This document shows, piece by piece, positions 1 through 8,236 of a stretch of 26,733 nucleotides of DNA. The translations under genes and the position numbers were made by a program. The first letter of the stretch is position 1. Every line of letters begins with the position of its first letter. The DNA is taken from contig JAIOOZ010000149.1 of the NCBI GenBank assembly GCA_021414185.1, positions 1 through 26,733 of the forward strand. The letters are read 5' to 3'. The notes under the pieces were generated by a model that made no database searches, was not told where the DNA came from, and worked only from the letters and a program-made list of their open reading frames with translations. Source of the stretch: Betaproteobacteria bacterium. Its GTDB lineage: Bacteria > Pseudomonadota > Gammaproteobacteria > Burkholderiales > SG8-41.

Positions 1-8
1 GAGTTTGC

Positions 9-2606
9 ATGGACCAATTCGCCAAAGAAACCATCCCCGTAAGCCTTGAAGAAGAAATGCGGCGGTCCTATCTCGATTACGCGATGAGCGTAATCGTCGG
101 CCGCGCGCTGCCTGACGTGAGGGACGGTTTGAAGCCGGTGCACCGGCGCGTGCTGTTCGCGATGCACGAGCTTTCCAACGACTGGAACCGCGCGTACAAG
201 AAATCGGCGCGTATCGTCGGCGACGTCATCGGCAAATACCACCCGCACGGCGACACCGCGGTCTATGACACCATTGTGCGCATGGCGCAGGATTTTTCGC
301 TGCGCTATCCCTTGATCGACGGCCAGGGCAACTTCGGTTCAGTCGACGGCGACAACGCGGCGGCCATGCGTTACACCGAAATTCGCATGGCGCGCATTGC
401 CAGTGAATTGCTCGGGGACCTCGACAAGGAAACCGTCGATTTCGGCCCCAATTACGACGGCTCCGAACACGAGCCGCTGATCATGCCGTCGAAGATTCCC
501 AATCTTCTCATCAACGGCTCGTCGGGCATCGCGGTGGGCATGGCGACCAATATACCGCCGCATAACCTCTCCGAAGTGGTCGATGCGTGCCACGCGCTGC
601 TGAAAGATCCCGATATCACCATTGAAGACCTGATCAAGATCGTGCCGGCGCCGGATTTCCCGACGCGCGGCATCATCTATGGCACGTCGGGCGTGAAGGA
701 TGCATTGCGCACCGGCCGCGGCCGCGTGGTGATACGCGCGCGCGCCCACATCGAGGACATGGAGAAGGGCAACCGCCAGGCCATCGTCATCGACGAACTG
801 CCGTATCAAGTGAATAAAGCGAACCTGCTGATCAAGGTCGGCGAACTGGTGCGCGACAAACGGCTCGAAGGCATCGCCGAGATCCGCGACGAATCCGACA
901 AGTCCGGCATGCGCGCGGTCATCGAATTGAAACGCGGCGAAGTCGCGGAGATCGTACTCAATAACCTGTACACGCTGACGCAGATGCAGGACAGCTTCGG
1001 CGTCAACATGGTGGCGCTGGTCGACGGCCAGCCGCGCCTCTTGAATCTGCGCCAGATGCTCGATGCCTTCCTGCGCCACCGGCGCGAGGTCGTCACGCGG
1101 CGCACCATATTCGAGCTGAAGAAAGCGCGTGAACGCGGCCATATCCTCGAAGGCCTGGCGGTCGCGTTGTCCAACGTGGACGACGTGATTGCGCTGATCA
1201 AGGCGGCGAAGACGCCGGCCGAAGCCAAAGAGCAGTTGATGGGCCGGCTGTGGCGCTCGAAGCTCGTCGAGGAGATGCTCTCGCGGGTCGATCCTACGTC
1301 GGCGCGTCCCGAAGGATTGGCGCCTGACTTCGGATTCCAGAAAGGCGGCTACCGGCTGTCGGAAGCGCAGACCCAGCGCATCCTCGAAATGCAATTGCAG
1401 CGCCTGACCGGGCTCGAGCAGGACAAGATCGTCGCCGAGTACAAGGAAGTGATGGAGAAGATCGTCGACCTGCTCGACATCCTGGCCAAGCCGGCGCGCA
1501 TTACGGCCATCATCAGCGGCGAGCTGGACGAGATCAAGGAGCAGTACGGCGACGAGCGCCGCAGCGAAATCGTCGAGAACACGCAGGACATCTCGATGGA
1601 AGACCTGATCGTGCCGGAAGAAGTCGTGGTGACGTTGTCGCATGGCGGCTATATGAAGTCGCAGCCGGTGGCCGATTACCGCGCGCAAAAGCGCGGCGGC
1701 CGCGGCAAGCAGGCGACGACGACCAAGGACGATGATTTCGTCGAGAAGCTGTTCATCGCCAATACGCACGACTACATTCTTTGCTTCTCCAATCGCGGGC
1801 GTGTCTACTGGCTGAAGGTCTACAGCGTGCCGCAGGGCAGCCGCAACAGCCGCGGCAAGCCGATCGTCAACCTGGTGCCTTTGCTCGATCACGAGAAAAT
1901 CACCGCCGTGCTGCCGGTCAAGGAATTCGACGACGGGCACTTCGTCTTCATGGCGACCGCCAACGGCACGGTCAAGAAAACGGCGCTGTCGGAATTTTCG
2001 CGGCCGCGGCCGTCAGGCATCATCGCAGTCAATCTCGATGACGGCGATTACCTGATCGGCGTCGCGCTGACCGACGGCAAGCAGGATGTCATGCTGTTCT
2101 CGGACACTGGCAAGGCCGTGCGTTTTGCGGAGGACGAAGTGCGTGGTATGGGCAGAAACGCCGGCGGCGTACGCGGCATGCGGCTGGCCGAGGGCGGGCA
2201 TGTCATATCGCTGCTGACCGCCGATAACGAAAACGTATCTGTGTTGACTGCTACCGAGCACGGCTACGGCAAGCGCACGCCGATCAGCGACTACACGAAA
2301 CATGGCCGTGGGACGCAGGGCATGATCGCCATAGCGGCTTCGGAGCGCAACGGCAAGCTGGTCGCCGCCCAGATCGTCGGCGACGATGACGAGATCATGC
2401 TGATCACGACCGGCGGCGTGCTGATACGCACCCGCATTTCGGAGATCCGCGACATGGGGCGCGCAACCCAGGGTGTGCGCCTGATCAACCTTGGCGAAGG
2501 CGAGAAGCTGGCCGGCCTCGAGAAAATACTCGAGCGGGACGACGAGGAAAGCGGCGGGAGCGAAGCGCGTGAAGAAGTCCCGGGGGCTCCTGACCCGCAA
2601 GTCTGA
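9..2606 (+). CDS. gyrA: DNA gyrase subunit A
   Basis: This is the breakage-reunion subunit of gyrase. It cuts and rejoins DNA and, with GyrB, introduces negative supercoils in the cytoplasm. The 865-aa length is close to the E. coli protein (875 aa). The catalytic tyrosine is Tyr122 in AAMRYTEIR. The quinolone-determining region reads HPHGDTAVYD, with Thr83 where E. coli has Ser83 and the usual Asp87. Thr83 is a natural variant in other bacteria, so resistance cannot be inferred. The GyrA box QKRGGRG lies at residues 560-566, at the start of the C-terminal beta-pinwheel that wraps DNA and separates gyrase from ParC. An acidic tail follows. The gene starts 8 bases into the window, so its promoter is not visible. 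serC follows after 47 bp with no terminator. Confidence 0.98.
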   Translation: MDQFAKETIPVSLEEEMRRSYLDYAMSVIVGRALPDVRDGLKPVHRRVLFAMHELSNDWNRAYKKSARIVGDVIGKYHPHGDTAVYDTIVRMAQDFSLRYPLIDGQGNFGSVDGDNAAAMRYTEIRMARIASELLGDLDKETVDFGPNYDGSEHEPLIMPSKIPNLLINGSSGIAVGMATNIPPHNLSEVVDACHALLKDPDITIEDLIKIVPAPDFPTRGIIYGTSGVKDALRTGRGRVVIRARAHIEDMEKGNRQAIVIDELPYQVNKANLLIKVGELVRDKRLEGIAEIRDESDKSGMRAVIELKRGEVAEIVLNNLYTLTQMQDSFGVNMVALVDGQPRLLNLRQMLDAFLRHRREVVTRRTIFELKKARERGHILEGLAVALSNVDDVIALIKAAKTPAEAKEQLMGRLWRSKLVEEMLSRVDPTSARPEGLAPDFGFQKGGYRLSEAQTQRILEMQLQRLTGLEQDKIVAEYKEVMEKIVDLLDILAKPARITAIISGELDEIKEQYGDERRSEIVENTQDISMEDLIVPEEVVVTLSHGGYMKSQPVADYRAQKRGGRGKQATTTKDDDFVEKLFIANTHDYILCFSNRGRVYWLKVYSVPQGSRNSRGKPIVNLVPLLDHEKITAVLPVKEFDDGHFVFMATANGTVKKTALSEFSRPRPSGIIAVNLDDGDYLIGVALTDGKQDVMLFSDTGKAVRFAEDEVRGMGRNAGGVRGMRLAEGGHVISLLTADNENVSVLTATEHGYGKRTPISDYTKHGRGTQGMIAIAASERNGKLVAAQIVGDDDEIMLITTGGVLIRTRISEIRDMGRATQGVRLINLGEGEKLAGLEKILERDDEESGGSEAREEVPGAPDPQV

Positions 2607-2653
2607 GCTGTCCATCGCGTCCGATCTTTTACCCCACACGAGGTTTTACCCAG

Positions 2654-3736
2654 ATGTCGCGTATCTATAATTTTGCCGCCGGTCCGGCGATATTGCCGGT
2701 GCCGGTGCTTGAGCAGGCCAGCCGCGAGATGCTCGACTGGCATGGCTGCGGCACCTCCGTGATGGAGATGAGCCATCGTGGCAAGGAATTCATCGGCATC
2801 GCGGCGGCGGCCGAAGCCGATTTGCGCGAGTTGCTTGGCATACCGGCCAACTACAAGGTGCTTTTCCTGCAGGGCGGCGCGACGCTGCAGTTCGCGGCCA
2901 TACCGATGAATCTGCTGCGCGGAAAAAAAAGCGCCGACTACGTCAACACCGGTGAATGGTCGAAGAAGGCCATCAAGGAAGCCAAGCGCTACGGCGCCGT
3001 CAATGTCGCGGCGAGTTCCGAAGACAAGAACTTTACCTACGCGCCGAAACAGGCGACATGGAAACTGGATCCCGATGCCGCGTACGTGCATGTCTGCACC
3101 AATGAAACCATCGGCGGCGTCGAATTCAACTGGGTGCCGGACACCGGCAACGTGCCGCTGGTCGCCGACATGTCGTCGCACATCCTGTCGCGCCCGGTCG
3201 ACGTTGCGAAATACGGGCTGATTTACGCCGGCGCGCAGAAAAACATCGGACCCGCGGGACTCACCATCGTGATCGTGCGCGACGACCTCATCGGCCAGAC
3301 TTTGTCGGTCACGCCGACGGTCCTCGATTACAAGGCGCAGGCGGAATCGGATTCCATGCTCAATACGCCGGCGACTTACGGCATATACATTGCCGGGCTC
3401 GTGTTCCAGTGGCTGAAGCAACTGGGCGGACTGCCGAAAATCGCGCAGATGAATCAGGCGAAGGCGAACGTGCTGTACGATTACCTCGACCAGACCGAGT
3501 TTTATTACTCGCCGGTGGAAAAAGACGACCGCTCGCTGATGAACGTGCCGTTCAGGCTGCGCAACGAGCAGCTTAACGACGAATTCCTGAAACAGGCGAA
3601 GCAGCGCGGCATGGTGGAGCTCAAAGGCCACCGCGCGGTCGGCGGCATGCGCGCGTCGATCTACAACGCGATGCCGATCGAGGGCGTCAAGGCGCTGGTC
3701 GATTTCATGCACGAATTCCAGGCGAAGAATGGTTGA
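2654..3736 (+). CDS. serC: Phosphoserine aminotransferase
   Basis: SerC is a PLP enzyme that converts 3-phosphohydroxypyruvate plus glutamate to phosphoserine. It also acts on the matching intermediate of pyridoxal phosphate synthesis. The 360-aa protein has the family length, starts with SRIYNFAAGPA, and carries the PLP lysine at K196 in YAGAQKNIGPAG. The substrate-binding SHRGKEF segment is at residues 40-46 and the closing GGMRASIYNAMP is near the C-terminus. A GAGG element lies about 10 nt before the ATG. The next gene starts inside the last codons of serC (8-nt overlap) and encodes the preceding step of the serine pathway, so the two are almost certainly co-translated. Confidence 0.97.
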   Translation: MSRIYNFAAGPAILPVPVLEQASREMLDWHGCGTSVMEMSHRGKEFIGIAAAAEADLRELLGIPANYKVLFLQGGATLQFAAIPMNLLRGKKSADYVNTGEWSKKAIKEAKRYGAVNVAASSEDKNFTYAPKQATWKLDPDAAYVHVCTNETIGGVEFNWVPDTGNVPLVADMSSHILSRPVDVAKYGLIYAGAQKNIGPAGLTIVIVRDDLIGQTLSVTPTVLDYKAQAESDSMLNTPATYGIYIAGLVFQWLKQLGGLPKIAQMNQAKANVLYDYLDQTEFYYSPVEKDDRSLMNVPFRLRNEQLNDEFLKQAKQRGMVELKGHRAVGGMRASIYNAMPIEGVKALVDFMHEFQAKNG

Positions 3737-4928
3737 TGCGATGGCGGCAATGTTTCGCGTACTGACAATCAACAACATCGCGAAAATCGGCCTCGAGCGC
3801 TTTCCCGCGGGCCGTTATGAGGTGGGTGGCAAGGTCGCCGACCCGGACGCGATCCTGGTGCGCTCGCAGGACATGCATGCGTTCGACATCGCACCGCGCG
3901 TGCAGGCCATCGCGCGCGCCGGCGCCGGCACCAACAACATTCCGGTCAAGGCGATGAGTGCGCGCGGCGTGCCGGTGTTCAACGCGCCCGGCGCTAACGC
4001 CAACGCAGTCAAGGAACTGGTGATTGCCGGCATGCTGATCGCGGCGCGCAACCTGGTGCCGGCCGTCCGCTTTGTCGACGGACTCAAGGGAGACGACGAG
4101 ACGCTTAACAAATTGGTCGAGGACGGCAAGAAAAACTTCGCCGGCGTCGAACTGCCGAAACAAACTTTGGGTGTGATCGGGCTCGGCAAGATCGGCAGCC
4201 TGGTGGCTGACGCGGCGATCAAGCTCGGCATGAATGTGCTCGGTTACGACCCGCATATCACGGTGGATGCGGCGTGGAGTCTGCCGGCGCAGGTCAGGAA
4301 AGCGAATTCCGTCGAGGAAGTCCTGAAAGCGGCGGATTTCGTGACTTTGCATGTCCCGTACATTGAAGCGACGAAAAACCTGATCAACGCCGAGCGCCTC
4401 GCGCTGATGCGCAGCGACGCGATCCTGCTGAATTTCTCTCGCGACGGCATCGCTGAAAATGGCGCTGTGCTGGCGGCGCTGGCGGCGAAAAAACTCAAGT
4501 GCTATGTTTGCGATTTTCCGGCGCAGGCGCTGGTCGGCAAGTCCGGCGTGATTGCGCTGCCGCATCTCGGCGCTTCCACCCGCGAAGCCGAAGACAATTG
4601 CGCGATCATGGTGGTCGACCAGCTGCGCGATTATCTTGAGCACGGCAACATCCAGAACGCGGTCAATTTTCCCGACGTCGTGATGGCGCGGGAGGCGCAG
4701 TTCCGGGTGGGCATCGCGAATTCGAACGTGCCCAACATGCTGGGCCAGATTTCTACCGCAATGGCGGACGCCGGGCTCAATATCCACAACATGCTGAACA
4801 AATCCAAGGGCGAGATGGCTTACACGCTGGTCGATGTCGACAGCGCGGTGCCGGCGCAGGTGGTTGAAAAAATCGCTGCCACCAAGGGCGTGCTGGCGGT
4901 GCGCTATTTGCCGTCCGTGGCAGGCTGA
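3729..4928 (+). CDS. serA: 3-phosphoglycerate dehydrogenase, short ACT-domain type
   Basis: This is an NAD-dependent D-2-hydroxyacid dehydrogenase and probably the first enzyme of serine synthesis. Seen: Rossmann motif GLGKIG at 151-156, the active-site Arg at 238 (NFSRDG), the catalytic His at 279 (LPHLGAST), and an ACT domain from about residue 326 to the end that probably senses an amino acid. The segment where the family usually carries the catalytic Glu reads CDFPAQALVG (261-270) and has no acidic residue after Asp262. The 399-aa length is near that of E. coli SerA. The frame overlaps serC by 8 nt. An in-frame ATG at 3750 gives MFRVLTINN, closer to the family N-terminus, and may be the true start. 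The placement between serC and pheA supports the serine role, but activity on another 2-hydroxyacid is possible. Confidence 0.88.
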   Translation: MVDAMAAMFRVLTINNIAKIGLERFPAGRYEVGGKVADPDAILVRSQDMHAFDIAPRVQAIARAGAGTNNIPVKAMSARGVPVFNAPGANANAVKELVIAGMLIAARNLVPAVRFVDGLKGDDETLNKLVEDGKKNFAGVELPKQTLGVIGLGKIGSLVADAAIKLGMNVLGYDPHITVDAAWSLPAQVRKANSVEEVLKAADFVTLHVPYIEATKNLINAERLALMRSDAILLNFSRDGIAENGAVLAALAAKKLKCYVCDFPAQALVGKSGVIALPHLGASTREAEDNCAIMVVDQLRDYLEHGNIQNAVNFPDVVMAREAQFRVGIANSNVPNMLGQISTAMADAGLNIHNMLNKSKGEMAYTLVDVDSAVPAQVVEKIAATKGVLAVRYLPSVAG

Positions 4929-5022
4929 CCAGCAACCGCCGTTTGACGCGGATAGCCGGACGGAAGCTGATTGATTTAATATCGGAGCCTGTCTGCGTTT
5001 TATACGGATCCAGGGGTCTTGA

Positions 5023-6087
5023 GTGAGCGACGAGCTTAAAAAAATCCGCGCCCGCATCGATGCGATCGACGATCGCATCGTCGATCTCCTGAGCGAGCGC
5101 GCGGCGCAGGCGCAGGCCATAGGCCACGCCAAGAGCGGCGCCAAGTACCGTCCCGAGCGCGAAGCCCAGGTGTTGCGGCGTGTGACCGCGCGCAACCCGG
5201 GGCCGCTGCCGTCACCGGTTCTGGCGCATCTCTATACGGAAGTCATGTCGGCCTGCCGCGCGCTGGAAGACGGCATATCCGTCGCGTTTCTCGGTCCGCA
5301 GGGGACGTTCAGCGAAGAGGCTGCGATCAAACAGTTCGGCAGCCAGGCACTGTTGCAGCCCTGCGCGTCCATCGACGATGTGTTCCGCCAGGTCGAGGCC
5401 GGCGCCGTGCTCTACGGCGTGGTGCCGATCGAAAACTCGACCGAAGGCAGCATCAGCCGCACGCACGATCTCTTGTTCGCGTCTTCGCTCAGGATCTGCG
5501 GCGAAGTTCTGCTGCCGGTACACCAATGCCTGATGAGCAAAAGCGGCAAGGCCGCTGGCGTGAAGAAAGTACTTTCGCACAGCCAGAGTCTCGCGCAATG
5601 CCATGAATGGCTCAATCAGCACTATGCCAGGGCCAAACGCGTGCCGGTGGTCAGCAATGCGGAGGCCGCGCGCATGGCATCGAAAGATGCCGCAGCGGCG
5701 GCCATCGCGAGCCGCACGGCGGCCGCGGTTTACGGTTTGAAAGTTATCGCCGGCAACATCGAGGACGAACCGCAAAACACGACGCGCTTCGTGGTGATTG
5801 CCGCGCACGATGCGGGCCCGTCGGGCAAAGACAAGACTTCGCTGGTGATGTCGACGCGCAACCTGCCCGGCGCCATCCATGCATTGCTGACGCCGCTCGC
5901 GCAGCATGGTGTCAGCATGACGCGGCTGGAGTCGCGGCCCGCACGGACAGGGCGCTGGGAGTACCTCTTTTACGTCGACATCGAAGGTCATCAGCAGGAC
6001 AGCAACGTCGCGCAGGCGCTAGCCGAACTCGGCGAGAAGGCCGCATTTCTGAAAAATCTCGGCTCCTACCCGGTGGGCATGGTTTAA
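5023..6087 (+). CDS. pheA: Bifunctional chorismate mutase / prephenate dehydratase (P-protein)
   Basis: This enzyme makes prephenate from chorismate and then phenylpyruvate for phenylalanine. Domains in order: an AroQ-type helical chorismate mutase (residues 1-85), a prephenate dehydratase (about 87-265) with the catalytic NTTRF at 252-256, and a C-terminal ACT domain with GAIHALL (283-289) and ESRP (303-306), the Phe-binding motifs used for feedback inhibition. The start is a GTG, supported by AGGGG 6 nt upstream at 5012-5016 and by the AroQ N-terminus beginning right there. The 354-aa length is typical of proteobacterial P-proteins. A 94-bp gap separates it from serA, and I saw no clear promoter or leader peptide in it. 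Confidence 0.97.
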   Translation: MSDELKKIRARIDAIDDRIVDLLSERAAQAQAIGHAKSGAKYRPEREAQVLRRVTARNPGPLPSPVLAHLYTEVMSACRALEDGISVAFLGPQGTFSEEAAIKQFGSQALLQPCASIDDVFRQVEAGAVLYGVVPIENSTEGSISRTHDLLFASSLRICGEVLLPVHQCLMSKSGKAAGVKKVLSHSQSLAQCHEWLNQHYARAKRVPVVSNAEAARMASKDAAAAAIASRTAAAVYGLKVIAGNIEDEPQNTTRFVVIAAHDAGPSGKDKTSLVMSTRNLPGAIHALLTPLAQHGVSMTRLESRPARTGRWEYLFYVDIEGHQQDSNVAQALAELGEKAAFLKNLGSYPVGMV

Positions 6088-6169
6088 GTGCGCCAGTTCC
6101 TGAACGCGCGGCCGGCAGCGACGTGAGTCGCCGCGCGTGCCGGGCCCGATACCGATTACCCAAATTCAA

Positions 6170-7297
6170 ATGAAAACCACTGCCATCAATCGCGCTCCCG
6201 ACATCTGTGACCTCGCGCCCGCCTATATACGTTCGATCGCGCCGTACCAGCCGGGCAAGCCGATCACGGAACTCGCGCGCGAATTGAATCTCGATCCCGA
6301 CAGCATCATCAAGCTCGCGTCCAACGAGAACCCGCTCGGCGTGAGTCCACTGGCGATGCAGGCGATGCAGGCGGCGCTCGCCGATATTGCGCGCTATCCC
6401 GATGGCAACGGTTTCGAATTGAAGCAGGCGTTGGCGCGGCGTTATGGCGTCGACATGGCGCAAATCGTCCTCGGCAACGGCTCCAACGACGTGTTGGAGC
6501 TGGCAGCGCGCGCGTTCCTCACGCCGGTTCTGGATGCCGTCTACTCGCAGCACGCGTTTGCGGTCTATCCGCTGGTGACGCAGGCGATAGGCGCTGCCGG
6601 CATAGAAGTGCCGGCGCGCGAGTTCGCGCACGACTTGAAGGCGATGCTCGCCGCGGTCACGCCGCGCACGCGGATCATTTTTCTGGCGAATCCCAATAAC
6701 CCGACCGGCACGCTGATCCCCGGCGCGGAGTTGCACGCTTTCCTGCGCGCAGTGCCGCCGAACATTATCGTGGTGCTCGACGAAGCCTATAACGAGTACA
6801 TACCCGACGCCTTGAAATCCGACACCGTCGCCTGGCTGGCTGAATTTCCCAATCTGATCGTGACGCGCACTTTTTCCAAGGCTTACGGGCTGGCAGGCCT
6901 GCGTGTCGGCTATGCGTTCGCGCATCCGGATGTCGCGGACCTGATGAACCGCGTGCGCCAGCCATTCAACGTGAACAGCATCTCGCTTGCGGCGGCCGCA
7001 GCCGGACTTGGTGACCACGACTTTGTGCGCCGCAGTTTCGAACTCAACCAGACCGGCATGCGCAGCGTTACGGCAGGGCTGACGCGCCTGGGCCTTGCTT
7101 TTATTCCATCGTCCGGCAATTTCGTCAGTTTCAAAGTCAAAGATGCGGCCGGTGTGTTTCAGCGGTTGCTAAAGCGCGGCGTCATCGTGCGTCCGATCGC
7201 AGGCTATGGCATGCCGGATTATCTGCGTGTCAGCATCGGTCTCGAATCGGAAAACGCGCGCTTTCTCGAAGCGCTTGGCCAGTCGCTCGCGGCATGA
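6170..7297 (+). CDS. hisC: Histidinol-phosphate / aromatic aminotransferase
   Basis: A class I/II PLP aminotransferase of the HisC family. Seen: SNENPLG at 51-57, NPNNPTG at 174-180, DEAYNEY at 204-210, and the PLP lysine K237 in RTFSKAYGLAGLR. The length from this ATG is 375 aa. A GTG at 6137 in the same frame would add 11 residues. Neither start has a good ribosome site, and I chose the ATG. Lying between pheA and tyrA, this copy probably acts mainly on phenylpyruvate and hydroxyphenylpyruvate (or prephenate), as proposed for HisC homologues in aromatic supra-operons, with histidinol phosphate as an alternative or additional substrate. Its stop overlaps the tyrA start by 4 nt. Confidence 0.93.
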   Translation: MKTTAINRAPDICDLAPAYIRSIAPYQPGKPITELARELNLDPDSIIKLASNENPLGVSPLAMQAMQAALADIARYPDGNGFELKQALARRYGVDMAQIVLGNGSNDVLELAARAFLTPVLDAVYSQHAFAVYPLVTQAIGAAGIEVPAREFAHDLKAMLAAVTPRTRIIFLANPNNPTGTLIPGAELHAFLRAVPPNIIVVLDEAYNEYIPDALKSDTVAWLAEFPNLIVTRTFSKAYGLAGLRVGYAFAHPDVADLMNRVRQPFNVNSISLAAAAAGLGDHDFVRRSFELNQTGMRSVTAGLTRLGLAFIPSSGNFVSFKVKDAAGVFQRLLKRGVIVRPIAGYGMPDYLRVSIGLESENARFLEALGQSLAA

Positions 7298-8205
7298 AAA
7301 AAAATCCGGCAAAAAAAACACGCGCACGCGCTGTCAAGCCTCTGATCGGCAAGCTGGTCGTCTTCGGCGTCGGATTGATCGGTGGGTCGTTCGCCCTGGC
7401 GCTTAAAAAACGCCGCGCGGTCGCGCATGTGGTTGGCGTTGGCAGAAGCCGCGCGAATCTGCTTGCAGCGCGCAGGCTGGGCATCATCGACGAAATCGCC
7501 TCTGATGCGGCGAGTGCAGTGAAGGACGCGGACCTCGTGCTGCTGGCGGTGCCGCTGGGCCAGACCCGCGCGGTACTCGCGCAGATTGCGCCCCACCTCG
7601 CACCGCACACGGTGGTGAGCGATGCTGGCAGCACCAAGCGCGATGTGATCGACAGCGCGCGGCGCCAGTTGGGCGCGGCATTTCCAAGATTTGTGCCGGC
7701 GCACCCGATAGCCGGCACCGAAAAAAGCGGCGCGACGGCGGCGTTTCCCGAATTGTTCACGGAACGCAACCTGATTTTGACGCCGGTAGCGGAAACGTCC
7801 CCGGGTGCGCTCAAGCTGGTGGCCGCGGCCTGGAAACTGGCCGGAGCGCGCGTCGTTACGATGGACGCGGCCGCTCATGACCGCATGTTCGCCCTGGTAA
7901 GCCATTTGCCGCATCTGCTGTCGTTCACCGCGGTCAGCAATATCGCGGGTTACCCGGATGCAAAAAATCTTTTTCAGCATACCGGCGGCGGCTTTCGCGA
8001 CTGGACGCGCATCGCCGGCAGCTCGCCCGAAATGTGGCGGGACATATGCGTGGCCAACCGCGACGCATTGCTCAATGCGCTCGACAGCTACCTTTCCGAT
8101 CTCGAAGAGGTGCGCGGCATGCTCGAAGCCAGCGACGCTGCTGCGCTGGAAGCGAAATTCGCGACCGCGCGCGCCGCGCGCGCGAAATGGCTGACGCCCA
8201 AGTAA
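7294..8205 (+). CDS. tyrA: Prephenate/arogenate dehydrogenase
   Basis: This enzyme oxidatively decarboxylates prephenate (or arogenate) on the tyrosine branch. The 303-aa protein has an N-terminal NAD(P) fold with GVGLIGG at 25-31, the substrate motif HPIAGTEKSG at 137-146, and SHLPH at 203-207 in the helical dimerisation domain. There is no fused chorismate mutase or ACT domain. The ATG sits in the ATGA overlap with hisC, which indicates translational coupling. The first codons are unusual: A8 tracts at 7297-7304 and 7311-7318 encode a Lys-rich N-terminus, a possible slippage site in a GC-rich gene. The cofactor and substrate preference (prephenate versus arogenate) cannot be read from the sequence. 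Confidence 0.95.
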   Translation: MKKNPAKKTRARAVKPLIGKLVVFGVGLIGGSFALALKKRRAVAHVVGVGRSRANLLAARRLGIIDEIASDAASAVKDADLVLLAVPLGQTRAVLAQIAPHLAPHTVVSDAGSTKRDVIDSARRQLGAAFPRFVPAHPIAGTEKSGATAAFPELFTERNLILTPVAETSPGALKLVAAAWKLAGARVVTMDAAAHDRMFALVSHLPHLLSFTAVSNIAGYPDAKNLFQHTGGGFRDWTRIAGSSPEMWRDICVANRDALLNALDSYLSDLEEVRGMLEASDAAALEAKFATARAARAKWLTPK

Positions 8206-8236
8206 TGTCCTTTAAATACCGCTGACCGGATTTCGC

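Noticed and set aside
247..276. Thr83 in GyrA as a quinolone-resistance mutation
   Set aside because: Thr at this position is the natural residue in other wild-type bacteria and Asp87 is intact, so resistance cannot be claimed.
339..1940. Long minus-strand open frame (533 aa) opposite gyrA, and similar ones opposite serC/serA, rpsA (10441-12003), lapB and ugd
   Set aside because: They lie wholly opposite strongly conserved genes, have no recognisable motif or ribosome site, and are expected antisense frames in high-GC DNA.
6108..6137. GC-rich hairpin upstream of hisC as an attenuator
   Set aside because: A GCGAC/GTCGC stem with flanking GCGCGG exists, but there is no T-tract or leader peptide, and such short GC stems are common here.
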